From positions 124,001 to 188,000 of the forward strand of contig NGBS01001161.1 in assembly GCA_002245135.1 (NCBI GenBank): a stretch of DNA of 64,000 bases, written 5' to 3'. A program made the position numbers and the translations under genes. The notes below the pieces were generated by a model. It did no database searches. It saw only the letters and a list, made by a program, of their open reading frames with translations, and was not told the DNA's origin. This document shows positions 24,321-37,300 of the stretch, in pieces. This DNA comes from Proteromonas lacertae. Its lineage: Eukaryota > Sar > Bigyra > Opalinata > Proteromonadidae. Every line of letters starts with the position of its first letter. The stretch's first letter is position 1.

Positions 24321-25993
24321 TTAAGGTCTACGAACAATCAAACCATTTTTATTTTGTTGTTCTTTACCATATTTGCACACCAAAAATCTATAATCATTAT
24401 AATGATAACTAAAATATACGATAATCCTAATATTTCACGAGTTTGAAGAGGATGGATTATTCCATCATCCCATAATCTAGCTGTTGCATAATATGGATCA
24501 CTTTGCTCATTGAATGAGTTCATTTTCTCAGCTACATATTTTTGATCATCTTCTATACTCCACTCTAACAATTATTATAAAATTATTATATATACTATTA
24601 CCATACTTCCTTCTTTTAACACCTGCCATAGCATTAGCAGCTTGTTCTGCTCCCATCACAGCAATTCTACTAGAAGGCCAACTGTATAAGAAATTCGGTT
24701 TAAAAGATCTTCCACACATACCGTAATTTCCAGCACCATATGATCCACCAATCAATAATGATATTTTGCTATTTGTTGAAGAAACAAGAGATTTTAAAAC
24801 ATTACTTCCAGCTTTATTAATTCCTTGTTTTTCATATTTCTTACCTACCATAAAACCAGATACATTATGCAAAAATAATAAAGGAACATTATCTTGATTA
24901 CATAAATTAATAAAATGATCAATCTATGGAAATAATGATAGGCAAAAAAATAAAATTATATACTTTATGAGCACTTTCTGTGAAAATAACTCCATTATTT
25001 CCAATAATTCCAACAGTTTGGCCATAAATATTACCCCATCCTGTCACTATTGATGGTCCATACAATGGTTTGAATTCATCAAACTCACTATTGTCAACTA
25101 TACGCGAAATAACTTGTTTAATATCAAATGGTTCTTTTAAATCACTAGATAATAATCCATACACATCTTTCATATCATATTTAGGCTTTTTACAATTTAT
25201 AATTTTCTCCAAATCAACATCATTAACATTTAAATGTTTCATTTGAATTCTAGCTTGAGTAATAGCATCAACTTCATTAATAGCATATTGATCACAAACT
25301 CCACTTTCTTTACAATGAACATCAGCTCCACCTAACTCAGATGGTTCAGTATGTTCGCCAGTAGCAGCTTCTACTAATGCAGATCCAGCTAAAGCAACAT
25401 AACCTCTTGGTTTAGATATTATATTAACATCACACATACCTGGTTGATAAGCACCACCTGCAATAGATGGGCCTAATACAATAGCTATTTGTCTTATTCC
25501 ATAATTGGATAGATAAGCCATATTGTAGAATATTCCACCAAAATCATCAACATCTGGAAATACTTCATCTTGTAAGTCTAAATTTGCACCACCTGAATCT
25601 ACTAAGTAAATACACGGCAATTTATTATCTATGGCTATTTGTTGTGCTCTTAATTCTTTCTTGATTGTGATTGGATAATATGAACCAGCTTTTACTGTTG
25701 GATCATTACATATAATCATTGCTAACTTATTATGGATCTTTCCAATCCCTGTAATAAGACCACCAGAATATACTTTTTTATCATACATATTAAAACCAGC
25801 TAATGGTGAAAATTCAAGGAATGGTGAACCAGGATCTAATAAACAAGCAATTCTTTCTCTTGGAAGTAACTTTTTGCTTCCAATATGTTCCTAATGTAGG
25901 CCTTTTATCTGATTTCTTTAATTTTGTTATATCATTTTTTACTTGACAAACATAATTCATTCTTTTTTCAAACAATTCAATTGTTTCATTCAT
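24321..25993 (-). CDS. Biotin-dependent acyl-CoA carboxylase carboxyltransferase (MCC beta-like)
   Basis: A carboxyl-transferase subunit (PF01039) of about 515 residues that transfers carboxyl groups from carboxybiotin to an acyl-CoA, most like methylcrotonoyl-CoA carboxylase beta of leucine breakdown. Family features: LLPRERIACLLDPGSPFLE, the acyl-CoA site around VDSGGANLDLQDEVFPD, IAGGAYQPGM, the carboxybiotin-side SGFMVGKKYEKQGI, YGAGNYGMCGR and the end ARLWDDGIIHPLQTREILGL. Introns of about 30-40 nt interrupt the 3' half. Close to the start, near 25870, the frame changes between KSDKRPTLG and KLLPRERI; reading an A5 run as A4 repairs it. No partner biotin-carboxylase subunit is in the window. 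Propionyl-CoA carboxylase is an alternative. Family firm, substrate probable. Confidence 0.88.
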
Positions 25994-26287
25994 ATACTCT
26001 AAATTATTCTTTAAATATAGTCGACTAATTATACTTTGTATGTTTTTGTTGATTTATTTATTGTATTTGGGATTATAGAATTTTCACTGAAGTGAGAAAT
26101 TGATTTTAGTAGTGTTTTCTATACATATGTTACTTATATTGATACTTGAGCAGCATTTTGTGCTAAAAATGATCTTCTACATGAAGAAAAAAGCATTTTT
26201 ATATTTCAAGCAAAAGCTTGATTGAAAATTCAAAAATCCGTTACTAAACTTTTATCGTTTTTTCATATTTAAATTTTCAACACATAA

Positions 26288-26905
<618 letters not shown>

Positions 26906-27118
26906 ATATAATATTTTGTGATACACATAGCTCTCCTTTTTACTTAATAATAATATATTTTATATGTTTTTTTAGAATTGTGAGAATTGATAAGTTGAAA
27001 AAGCAAAATTATCATCTAATAAATGATTATGAAATTCCTATACTACACATAATCGCTGTATAGAGGTGATAAAATAAAAAATGCAAAATAGAATTTCAAG
27101 CCTAAAACGAACAGTTTG

Positions 27119-27126
27119 AACCGTTT
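27119..27126 (+). promoter_or_regulatory. AACCGTTT element upstream of coiled-coil gene
   Basis: The core CCGTTT ends 18 nt before the ATG at 27145, a spacing similar to the element at 6784. The first base pair of the motif differs (AACCGTTT instead of GCCGTTT). Confidence 0.35.
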
Positions 27127-27144
27127 ATTTTCTATTTTGTTGTT

Positions 27145-28057
27145 ATGGATCTTGAAGAGCAACAAGATGATTTCCCAGAAGAGGAAGAAGGAAGTGGGAT
27201 TGACTTAAACAGTGAATTTTTTATGAATGAACATGAAAAGAAGATAGAAAAGTTAAAAGAGCAATTAAAACTATTACAATGGCATAAAGCTGCTAATGAA
27301 GCAGCCTTAAAAGCAGCAATAACAAAAGCCAAAAAATTAAAGGTTAAAGATAAGTATGCAATGTTATCAAAAATAAATCATGAAGAAAGAGTATGGAAGC
27401 AAAAAGTAATGGATGATGAATGGGAAAAGCCACTACAAGTGTCATACGATTATTTCACAGATTTTAAAACCAGAAAAGAGTTTGATGAGGAAAGATTAGA
27501 TGATGAAGTAAGAATACATATAGAAAATCTAAAGAAACTAAAAATCACACTCAAATTCAAAGAAGATGAACATATTCGAAGAGAAACATATAATAAGAAA
27601 AGAGCAGAATATTTCAATGAAGGTCCATATGCATCAGCAAGAAGCAATAAATCAACAATGTGGGGATATACAAACGAACCAGAACCATTTAATAAACCAG
27701 AAGATATTGAGAAACAGAGGAATATCTCAATATCAACAACAATCAATAACATCTTCTAAATCATCCACTACAAGATCAAATAAAGGAAAAGAGATAGGAA
27801 AAGAAGAAGAAGAAGAAGAAGGAAAAGAAGAAAGTAATATTCCAAATAGTGATGAAATGCAGGAGACTTTGGATAATGTAATTAATAATTTAGACCAATT
27901 AGTACAGTTAGAAAAAAGAATTGAACATTTAGAGAAATTAGCAGCAAAAGCATCTAAACAAGTTTCATTTAAGAAACATATTAATAAACCAAGGATGAAT
28001 GATCCTGGTAGAATATTATATGCTGTAAAACCATCACCACAGAGATTTCCATCTATC

Positions 28058-28088
<31 letters not shown>

Positions 28089-28589
28089 CATCTCAAAGAT
28101 CAACTCCATTAGAATCCTAATAATACTACATTAACTCCAGAAGAAAAACACAAAGCCATAAAGGGATGGATAGATAAGAAGAAAAAACAAGATGATAAAA
28201 GACATAGGAGAATAGAAATGGAATCTAGAAGAATACAACAAAGACAAATGTTACATCAATCTGTAAAAGATAAAGATGAAAAGTCATCATTAAAAGCAAT
28301 GAATGATTTCAAACTGATGAAAAAACAGTTTGATCAGAAAAAAGATGAGATTCTGTTAGGAAGTAAAGTTAAAAGAAGCACTTCATCAGCTCCAACTAGA
28401 TCATATAGTACAAATACAAGAAATACATCAACAAAACAACAATCTAAAAGAAATAAAGATTATGATTACAATTATGAAGATAATAAATTTTATCAAAAAC
28501 CACAAAATAGATGTAAGAAAGAGAATAGCCCTAAATTACCAATTTTAGGAAGTAGAGTAGGAGGAAATCCCAAAGAAGCATGGAATTAG
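27145..28589 (+). CDS. Charged coiled-coil protein, function unknown (interrupted frame)
   Basis: About 480 residues, acidic at the start (EEQQDDFPEEEEGSG), then long coiled coil (residues about 25-200, with a distinctive RIHIENLKKLKITLKFKEDE segment), a Ser/Glu-rich stretch, a second coiled coil (TLDNVINNLDQLVQLEKRIE), an Asn run encoded by AAT repeats near 28058-28085, and a basic Ser-rich C-terminus. No intron is needed. Two frame changes occur: one between about 27715 and 27760, another near 28115. Both are plus one and both disappear if one base is removed from a short A run. The reading frames on either side share composition and coiled-coil character, so this is one gene. A cytoskeletal or flagellar role is only a guess from the neighbourhood. 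Confidence 0.6.
28058..28085 (+). repeat. (AAT)n microsatellite encoding poly-Asn
   Basis: Nine or ten AAT triplets in the coiled-coil gene encode a run of ten asparagines, a typical outcome of triplet slippage in AT-rich coding sequence. Confidence 0.85.
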
Positions 28590-28728
28590 TTAAATAAATA
28601 ATAAAGATGTAACTATATATTTATTAGATGTAATATATATATATGTTTTATAAGAAATAATTAAGAAAAAATATATAAATTATTGATTAAACAGTAAATT
28701 ATCACTAAAAGAGTCAATATTGTTTTTT

Positions 28729-29368
28729 TTAAACATCTGATGCTATATTATATTCAGATTTTATTTTCAAAAAGAGTGATTGAATGTTATTCATCAAGTC
28801 TAGCAATCCTTTATAGGATGCAAAGGATTTTGTATTCACCACTTTTGATATAAAAGCTTGTTTAGTATCAAAACCAGTTAATTTGTCATGTTTCTTCAGA
28901 ATCTTTACTAATCCAATATAATTCATAGCACAATAATGTTCCATGAGTATTAGCTTTTCATGGAATGCTTCTATTGCTTTTATTATAATATTTCCATTCT
29001 TCTAAAAACAAAATATAATCATTTGCTATACTTGTGATGGAATATTTTGCAGTAGTATAGAATATTGGGCTGTGTAATACTGTAACAATTGCGTATAACA
29101 ATTTTCAACATTTTCAACAGATTGTCTTAAATGAATAAAGAATATTCTCTCTTGTTCTGAATCTTCTATTTAATATAGTAACATTTAAAGAAATACGAAT
29201 TGACATAGTACTACCTTCGGTCCTATCTGCTATATTTTCTATAATTGGTCTGATATGCTTTTTCAGAAATTTATAATCAACCCACATTAAAGAGCATGGG
29301 GTTGTATCATTAACAATAAGAGCTTGGCATTGAGTTTCTGCTTCTAACAATGCTTTACCAAACTTCAT
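28729..29368 (-). CDS. SPX-domain-only protein
   Basis: Three exons give about 185 residues that are essentially one SPX domain (PF03105). It starts with the diagnostic MKFGKALLEAE and a Lys-rich helix WVDYKFLKKHI, continues through EEDSEQERIFFIHLRQSVEN and ends with AMNYIGLVKILKKHDKLTGF, the conserved NYxGxxKILKKxDK helix. The lysines of these helices form the basic surface that binds inositol pyrophosphates in known SPX domains. Introns of about 49 and 30 nt are in phase. There is no transporter, RING or VTC catalytic domain attached, as in small SPX regulators of phosphate signalling. It shares a 110-nt divergent promoter gap with the nuclease gene at 29479. Confidence 0.85.
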
Positions 29369-29478
29369 GAATCCTTCCTAAACCTCAAGAATCAACTAGA
29401 TTCAAATTTTGTGAAAATTCAAAACGAATCTATTTTTCAAACCAGAATCAAATATTCATCTAATATTTTCATTTTTTT

Positions 29479-30683
29479 ATGTCAAAATTAGACGTATGAA
29501 TAGATTTATATGTATATAAAAATGTATAGAACAGTTGGATGTGCACTTCATGCAGAACTATCAATCGTATAAACAAAAAATTGTGTGAATTATGTAGAAG
29601 TCCAAAATGTGATGTATTATATATTTCACTTAATGTTAATAGCCAATAGTTGACTTATTTACAAAGGTTAGTTATAAAAATGCAGTTGAATTACCAATAT
29701 CTTACAAAGTTTCATGTAACATTCGAATATTAAGTTATAATATACTTGCACAATGGTATATTTAATATATATAAGGTTATATTAGTTATATGCAATCACC
29801 AAGCTTTAAAGATATACCTCATCATATCAAAACATTTAAAAATCGAAAAAATAAAATAGTAGACGAAATAAACAAATATAATTGCGATTTATTATGTCTT
29901 CAGGAAGTAGATAATTATGAAGAGTTTTGGAAAAAAGCATTTTCGACAAAAGGATTTTCATCGCAATATATATCATTTTAGAATTAAATATTTATATTAA
30001 TTGTATTTCTTTAATAAATGTGTAATTAAAAAGACCAGAAAAGAAGAAAGATGGATGTTCTATATTCTATAAACATGATAAATTTGATTTAATTGGAAGA
30101 TACGAAATACAATATGATAAAATATGTGAACAAGAAGAAATAAAAGATAAATGTATATCTGAAGATTATAATCGACATAATGTTGGATTATGTTTAGAAT
30201 TAAGTGAAAAGAAAAGTAATAGCTCATTTCATTGTTGTTTGTACTCATTTATTTTGGAATCCTTTATATGATGAAGTAAAAGTAAGTCAAGTAAAGTATT
30301 TATTGAATTATGTTAATGAGATTAATAAGATTAAAAAATTACCTGTTATAGTATGTGGAGATTTTAATTCAATCCCAAATAGTAATGTTTATAATCATAT
30401 GATCAATGAAAATAGTGATGATGATGATGATGATGATGATAGTGAAGAAAAAATGAAATTTGAAAGTGTATATGATGTTACAGTTGGAGAACCAGAATAT
30501 ACTAATTATACAGAGAAATTTAAAGCTACAATTGATTATATATTTATTAGTAAAAACAAAATAATCCCAAATGAAGTGCTAACAGTTGATATGAGGAAAT
30601 TGGAGGATGTTGTTACTCTTCCAGATGAAAAACATGGAAGTGATCACTTAGCTATAGGATGTGAGTTAGAATTAATTAAATAG
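29479..30683 (+). CDS. CCR4/Angel-type nuclease with N-terminal RanBP2 zinc finger
   Basis: My splice model starts at ATG 29479 (MSKLD), with a 35-nt intron, then a RanBP2-type zinc finger WMCTSCRTINRINKKLCELC, a fold that binds single-stranded RNA or ubiquitin. The rest is an endonuclease/exonuclease/phosphatase domain of the CCR4/Angel/nocturnin group: LSYNILAQ, catalytic Glu in LLCLQEVDNYE, VVCTHLFWNP, VCGDFNSIPNS, TIDYIFIS and GSDHLAIG. Such enzymes shorten mRNA poly(A) tails or remove terminal phosphates. An eight-Asp run (30417-30440) lies in a loop. Near 30215 the frame shifts at an A4 run (GAAAAGAAAAGT); A3 restores ELSEKKVIAHFIVVCTH. The junction between QYIS and RPEKKKDG (about 29965-30030) has no clean splice donor and remains unresolved. 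Confidence 0.8.
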
Positions 30684-30816
30684 AATTTATTTTATTTATT
30701 ATTTATTAATTATTTGTTTGGAATCTCTTCTCTATGACATTAAATAAGAGATTTTTAATTGAAGTGGTTTGAAAATAATTTTGATTGACCATATTTTTTA
30801 AATTATCAATATATAA

Positions 30817-32039
30817 ATGAAGAGTAATATATCAGAAGAAATAAAAACACATACTGTAGAAATAACATTAGATCCACTCAATAACAAGATATGTCAAGTG
30901 TATTATTACACATTTCTTATTTCGTTTAGATGCAAGAGAAATTATTCAAAATATACATGTCCAAAATGTTTTACAGTTTATTGTAGTACTGAATGTTTTA
31001 AAGTATAAATTAAATATAAATGTAATATTTTAGAGCCATAATGAGGATTGTACTGAAGAATTCTACAAAAATAACGTTTTAGATGAAATGAATGTGCGAA
31101 ATAAGGAAGATAAAGATAAGAATAAAAAGATTATGGAAGATATATGGAAAAGAGAGTATGAGAGTAAAATAGATGAAGCAGATGAAGAAGTGGATGAACT
31201 TGAAGAGGATAGATTGGTAATGTTATTACAAAAGACCAATTTAGATTTTACTGATTTAACTGAAGAAGAAAAGAAGAGATTTATGAATGATATGAAGAGT
31301 TGTTTTTATAAGGAGTATTTACGTCCATGGATTCCTTGGTGGAATTCTACAATATCTGAGCATATAAGAAAACAGAATAAGAAAATAATAGAAATAGAAA
31401 AAGATGATAATAATGATGATGAAAATAGAGTTGAGGATATGATAAATGAATTAAACAATTATGATGAAGTATATTGTATTTCTCATCCACTATCAAGTAT
31501 TCCACTTCCAAATATAATATCAGTGAATAAAGCAAATTCAGATATTATATTTAGTATTTTATCGTTGTGTTTAAGTTACTTATATTCAATAAAAATGGTT
31601 AATAATAGTTATTCTGATAATTTCAATAGTTATCAGAATTTTGTTAATTTATTACTTTCTTTATCTCCTTCTCTTATTGAGAAATGTAAATACAGTTCAT
31701 TTAATGAAATATTTATAGAATTTAATATAAAACTAAAAGCAGTAGAATCTGATAAAAGGACAAGTAAAATGGATACTCAAATATATAAAGATATATTAGC
31801 AGTATTTCAAGTTCAGCATTTTACATTAGATGTGGTGTATAATGTATATTGTATTTTGAATAAATATTTGAAATTTCCTGAATCTAAGAGAGGATAAATC
31901 GTTGAAGCAGTTGATTAAATTGTCAGTTAAAAAGATAGAGTATTATTTCAATTATGTGAAGAATATAAAAGATAAGACCTGGTTAAGTTTGTTATATGAT
32001 TTACAACAGACTATATTTGAACTAAATAAGAATATTTAA
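30817..32039 (+). CDS. ZNHIT2: HIT-type zinc-finger protein, ZNHIT2-like
   Basis: An N-terminal zf-HIT finger is assembled across introns of 30 nt (about 30901-30930) and 31 nt (about 31006-31036): ICQVCKRNYSKYTCPKC, YCSTECFK and SHNEDC, giving the Cys/His set of the family. It is followed by an acidic coiled region (EADEEVDELEEDRL), the WIPWW motif and a long helical C-terminal part. WIPWW together with the following acidic stretch fits ZNHIT2, a factor working with the R2TP chaperone and U5 snRNP assembly. Near 31893 the frame ends at SKRG but continues, plus one, as DKSLKQLIKLSVKKIEYYF through to a stop at 32037-32039; a GG read as G would join them. Assignment to ZNHIT2 rather than other HIT proteins is probable. 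Confidence 0.75.
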
Positions 32040-32107
32040 GTAATATTTGTTTGTCTTTTTTTATACTGTAAAATTTGTTGAGAAGTTAACTTTTTTCTTT
32101 CATAAAA

Positions 32108-33882
32108 ATGGGAAGCTGCAGCTCTAGTATATTTCTTTTTTCCAACATTTTAGAACAACAGAATGTCAGTGAAGATATAGTAAACAATTTTGAAGGTATT
32201 TACTTACAATTATCAAAATAATTTCTTAGTCCATGATTAATGAATGCTTTCCTTCAATGAAAAATCTTCCAGCTGATGAAAAAATTAACAAAGCCGCAAC
32301 AGCAATGGAAAATATAAAGAAAATTATAGATAAAGGTATTTCTATAGTGGTATATTCTTAAATAGTGATAAAAAACAACATTAATGGTGTTGTTAATGAT
32401 AATATGAATGTAGCACAAGCTGTTGCAATACATTAAAACAATAATATCTAACTTAAATAATGAAAACAATGAATTATTACAACAAAACAATGAATTACAA
32501 CAACAAAACAAAGAATTACAAGCTGTAATTGATCAACTTCAGTAAGAAACCACACTGCAGTTGTTAGTCAGAAAGATTTAGAGATTAACAAATTAAAAGG
32601 AAAAAACACATGAATTGCAAAGTAATAACGATAATTTAGATGTTAGATGTAGAAGATTACAAGCTGAAAAAGAACAACTTATAAGAAACCACACTGCAGT
32701 TGTTAGTCAGAAAGATTTAGAGATTAACAAATTAAAAGGAAAAAACACATGAATTGCAAAGTAATAACGATAATTTAGATGTTAGATGTAGAAGATTACA
32801 AGCTGAAAAAGAACAACTTATAAGAAACCACACTGCAGTTGTTAGTCAGAAAGATTTAGAGATTAACAAATTAAAAGGAAAAAACACATGAATTGCAAAG
32901 TAATAACGATAATTTAGATGTTAGATGTAGAAGTTTACAAGCTGAAAAAGAACAACTTATAAGAAACCACACTGCAGTTGTTAGTCAGAAAGATTTAGAA
33001 ATTAAAAGCGCTAGAGAAATTAGTTTAAACTTAAAAAATATAGCAGATATGGAAAAGACAAACCTAATCAACATATATGTAAATTCCTCCTACATCTTGA
33101 TGTATCTTTACAAAAATAGTCACTACACAATACTATCAGATATTCAACCATTTATAAATAGATTAACAACTCCTTCTATAATGCTTACTACGAGAAATGG
33201 TATAGTTAGGGTTGGAGTAGATTTGACTAGAGTATCTTATAGAAATGAAAACAACGATTTGAAAGAGAATACTATAAGCGATATAGTTAGATTATATGAA
33301 AATAATCCAAATATTAGAAAGAGTATAGCAATAACATTGTTAAGGGATGAACATGATGCAAGTATTTTTAGATTAGTTGATTTGAATATGAAAGTAGTGT
33401 TTGTGCATGAGTTATATGCTTTATTTTTAACTAAGTTATATAATGGTGAAGATGTTGGCGAAATAACATATATTGCTGGTTTGCGTGATAAAAATATGGA
33501 GATATTAAAAATAACTTACAATAGAAATAGAATTGATTGTAGTGTTGAATATGAAGAGAGATTTAGTTTAAATAAATTCATTCAAAGTTTTAGACCAAGA
33601 CAAGAAAGGTCAAATGATTTAGAAGAATTAATTATAAATTACAATGATGAATTCATTTCTGCAACAACAAGTTTAATTACTGATTTACAATTCTATTTTC
33701 AAGAAAGGACAAACTACTTTCAAAACAAAGTTTATTTACATTTACCTAATTATACTGCAGTATCTTTAAAAAACATAAATACAGAGTTGATTTTAGATTT
33801 TTCACTAGATTTATCAAAAGGTGCTATCAAATTTGCTGATTCAATATATAAATGCAGATATAATGAAAAGACACTCATATAA
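32108..33882 (+). CDS. Acylation-motif coiled-coil protein with internal tandem repeats, function unknown
   Basis: Starts MGSCSS, a strong N-myristoylation plus palmitoylation pattern (Gly2, Cys4), so probably membrane-attached. Short exons follow (SMINECFPSMKNLPADEKIN), then an Asn/Gln-rich coiled coil (NNENNELLQQNNELQQQNKE), then three 139-nt tandem repeats coding coiled coil, then an unrecognised globular domain of about 270 residues (33060-33882). To stay open the reading frame must change by plus one at about 32195 (splice donor GG), 32430, and once in each of the three repeats. Each change disappears if one base is dropped from a homopolymer. This could be a pseudogene, a poorly called repeat, or a real shifting gene. 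Tail domain: no family recognised. Confidence 0.55.
32544..32999 (+). repeat. 139-bp tandem repeat, three copies plus partial fourth
   Basis: Units start at 32544, 32683, 32822 and 32961 (the last partial, ending at about 32999). The first two full units look identical; the third differs by AAGTTTAC for AAGATTAC. Each codes a coiled-coil segment such as RNHTAVVSQKDLEINKLK and HELQSNNDNLDVRCR. 139 is one more than a multiple of three, so every unit shifts the frame at TTAAAAGGAAAAAACAC. Confidence 0.92.
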
Positions 33883-34307
33883 CATTTATTATCACTTCTT
33901 ATATATGAATTACTTTTTTGAAATTACAAACAGTAGTCAAGCCAATTCATAATTTTTAAGATTATCTCATCATTGAGCAATTATTCTACAATAAGTATAT
34001 ATCAACATAATACTTTAAACATTATTATCTATCTTAATACTATTCAAATTGTTAAATACTTGCCCAATTCTTACTATCTGAAAATAACAATAAATATGGC
34101 AATAATAAACCACTAGAGTAGATAATAATATACTACAATCACGAATAATAGTATATTAGCAGAGATAAAGAAGAATAAAAATCAAACATGTTTGGTTGCA
34201 CATCTAAATCAATAATTTATATGAAAATGCTATTTGAAACAAAGATTCTGAAGTGGGCCGTTTTTTTAAATAACGATTTTTGGTTTATATATTGGAATAA
34301 ATAATAT
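33883..34307. other. Intergenic, dynein promoter region
   Basis: About 425 AT-rich nt. The only signal I can point to is the GCCGTTTT element at 34257-34264. No coding sequence or RNA gene recognised. Confidence 0.5.
34257..34264 (+). promoter_or_regulatory. GCCGTTTT element upstream of dynein
   Basis: Exact GCCGTTTT (followed by more T) 44 nt before the proposed dynein ATG at 34308. It stands out as the only GC-rich spot in the gap. Confidence 0.42.
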
Positions 34308-37300
34308 ATGAATAAAAAACAATCATACATTGTATTTAAAAATCAACAATATATATAACTAGGCAGCAACGAGGGAAGACCTGAAAGATATTCTACCAAA
34401 AAAGAGATTAGAGAGAGCTAAAAGTTCCACCAGTTCCAACAATAGATGATGAGACACGTCATTTATTTAAATTTAAAAGATCGGATCTTTATCAGTTTGA
34501 TATGCCAGGAGTATCTTCAAAACATATGTCAGAGATTACAGAGCCTGTGTCAAGACGTCATATGCCAGTAACTATTCCTAAATTGCATACATTTGATAAA
34601 ACTATAAATACTAACCAACACCCTACTCCAAAATACATTCCTTTACCTCCTTCCAAAAATTCAACAGGTGCTGGCACTACAGCTGAAGAATTATTGGATA
34701 ATATGTCAAATATTTCTGGATCTTCAACAATAGAAAAGATGGAAACCGGAGAAGATGCCATTCAATACTTCATATCCAATATGAGTGTAGAAGTTCCAAT
34801 CAAATTCGTTTATTGTATAAGAGCAGAAACAGGTAGATTCTTCAGACCTTACGATCTTATTGTAGTAAATCGTACAATAGCTGAAGCTACACCAGAGCAC
34901 TATACAATTAGTGCAAAAGGTGTAGTCAGAGCAGCACCAGAAGAACCAGCTGAATTCTACACATTAGGTGAATGGATCAAGTTTTCAACAAACTATCGTG
35001 TATTAATATCAATGAAATTCTTCAAACAGTTCTTAATATCAAAATGGTTCAAATATTGGAAGTCATTATTAACTTATAAGAATTATTGTACAGTAAGAAA
35101 GAAACTAAGTGAAAAGTTGTTTTTAGCTAAAGTTGCATTTTGTCCTACATTATTAGAAATTAAGAGTATAATCTATGCAGATGTTACACCAGTAAAATTA
35201 CAGGACTTTACACCTCCAAATGGCAGTAAACTATTCACAGTAACTAACTTTGTTGAAACAGAACAACAAGTAAGAAGTGATGCTTCAAAGTCATTTGATG
35301 GAGTGATGGAAAGAATACAAGGATTAATGGAAAGAGTATGCCATGAAGTAGAGAATAGAGCGAAATTATCTCAAAGTTCTGAAGGAATTAATCCATATAC
35401 AGCTGATGGTAAAAGTAAGAGTATGTTAGCAATGAGATTAGAAGAAAATGAGATGAAAAGAGCTCATAAACAAGCTGATCGAGAAGTGCAGATGTTAGGT
35501 AACTTTATCAGATTAATAGATTATTTATTAGTTACTGCTTATTCAAGATTAGTGGTAAAGAATAATCAATTATTGTATAATACATTATTAGATCCAAATT
35601 TGAAGTCTGGTTTCTTTGAAACTATTATTAGCTTTGATTTATTTATGAATGGAATATTCTTTAATCCTGATATTCAAGAAATAGAAAAGACAATGACTGA
35701 ACATAGTGAATCAATTATAAACACAATGAATTCAATTTTAAGATTAATCTATACACGTCCATTTATACATCATATTAAAGATAAAGATTTAGAAGGTCCA
35801 AAGATTGGTACAATAGTTCATAAGCATAAACGATTTGATAATGTATTTAATGATATATTAAAGAAAATATCAGATGATTATCAACTAGCTGTTGAATATG
35901 TTCAAATATTTGAAATTGTTCGACCTATTTGGGATTATCAAAAGACATGGAAATATGATGAATTTAAAGAATCAAATCCAACTATTGAAGATATTCGTGA
36001 AGTATTAAATAGAATAAAAGACTGGGAAAAAGAATTGGAGAAATTGAAAGTTGGTCAAGTAGTTGGATTATATTATGTCGAAAGTCGTAAACTTAAGAAT
36101 TCATTAATTCCAATAACAAACAATGTAGTAGCACAAATGAAAGATTTACTACAACAAATGGCAAAGAAAGAAACATATAATTTATTAGAAGAATATAAGA
36201 AGAGAATACAATTAGTTCAAGCTCAACCAACAGGATTGAAAGATTTTGCAGCACATATTGAACTATTAGCTGCACAAAAAGAAGAGAATCAAGGATTAAA
36301 AGACCGTAGTAGAATATGTGAACAAATGTATGAATTATTAGGAGAATATAAAGTGAAAATACCTCCCAGTGATCAAGTTGATTTTGATGAGATGTTAAAT
36401 AAGAGAACATCCTTTGACGAAGAGATGGAGAAGGCAGATGAATATGTAGATGGTAAATTATCTGATATGAAGACTCAATTAGATATGAGTATTGCTAGAT
36501 TAAAAGATAATATTCAAGTAATTGATGGTGCTTTAGATGAAGGTATATTTATTGCAGAAGATTCAGATATTGATGTTGTTATTGCTGAATTAGAGAATAT
36601 TAAGAAGAAATTAGATACATATAATGAATTATCCAATGCTTATACGAATATGCAAGTATTATTCAATGTAGCAGCAACTGAACAGAAATATGTTTCTAAT
36701 TGCTTGAAACATTACCAAATGGTTTATGATTTATGGAATTCATTGAGAACATGGAAGACTGATCAAAGTAAATGGTTAGATAGTGATTTTACTAAAGTAG
36801 ATACTGAAGAAATGAATAAAGATGTAGCAAATTATCAAAAGAATGCATTTGCTTATAATAAAAGATTAAAGAATAAAGTATCTGAAATATTGATGGAAGA
36901 AGTAAAGGAATTTAAGAAATATATGCCAGTAGTAGTTGATTTAGGTAATCCCAATATCAAAGAAAGACATTGGAAGAAGATATTCCAATTAGTCAATCAA
37001 ACCTATGTTCCTGGTACAAAGTTCTGTTTACATGAATTATTATTTGATTTTAATATCCAAGATCATAAACAAGAAGTGAGTGATATATCAGGTGCAGCAT
37101 CAGGTGAAGCTCAATTAGAACAATCATTAGAAAAGATTAAACAAGGATGGACTACAATGAACTTTGAAGTATTATTCCACAGAGATCAGAAGGATTTAAT
37201 GATATTAGGTGCATTAGATGATATATTTACATTATTAGAAGATAATCAAGTTACATTACAAACTATGATGGGTTCTAGATTTATTATTGGTATTAAATCA

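Noticed and set aside
32544-32999. CRISPR-like or satellite array
   Set aside because: Units are contiguous without spacers, code coiled coil, and number only three; an internal protein repeat is the better reading.
36093-36410. Minus-strand frame inside dynein
   Set aside because: Falls in the dynein tail coding region; a chance antisense frame.
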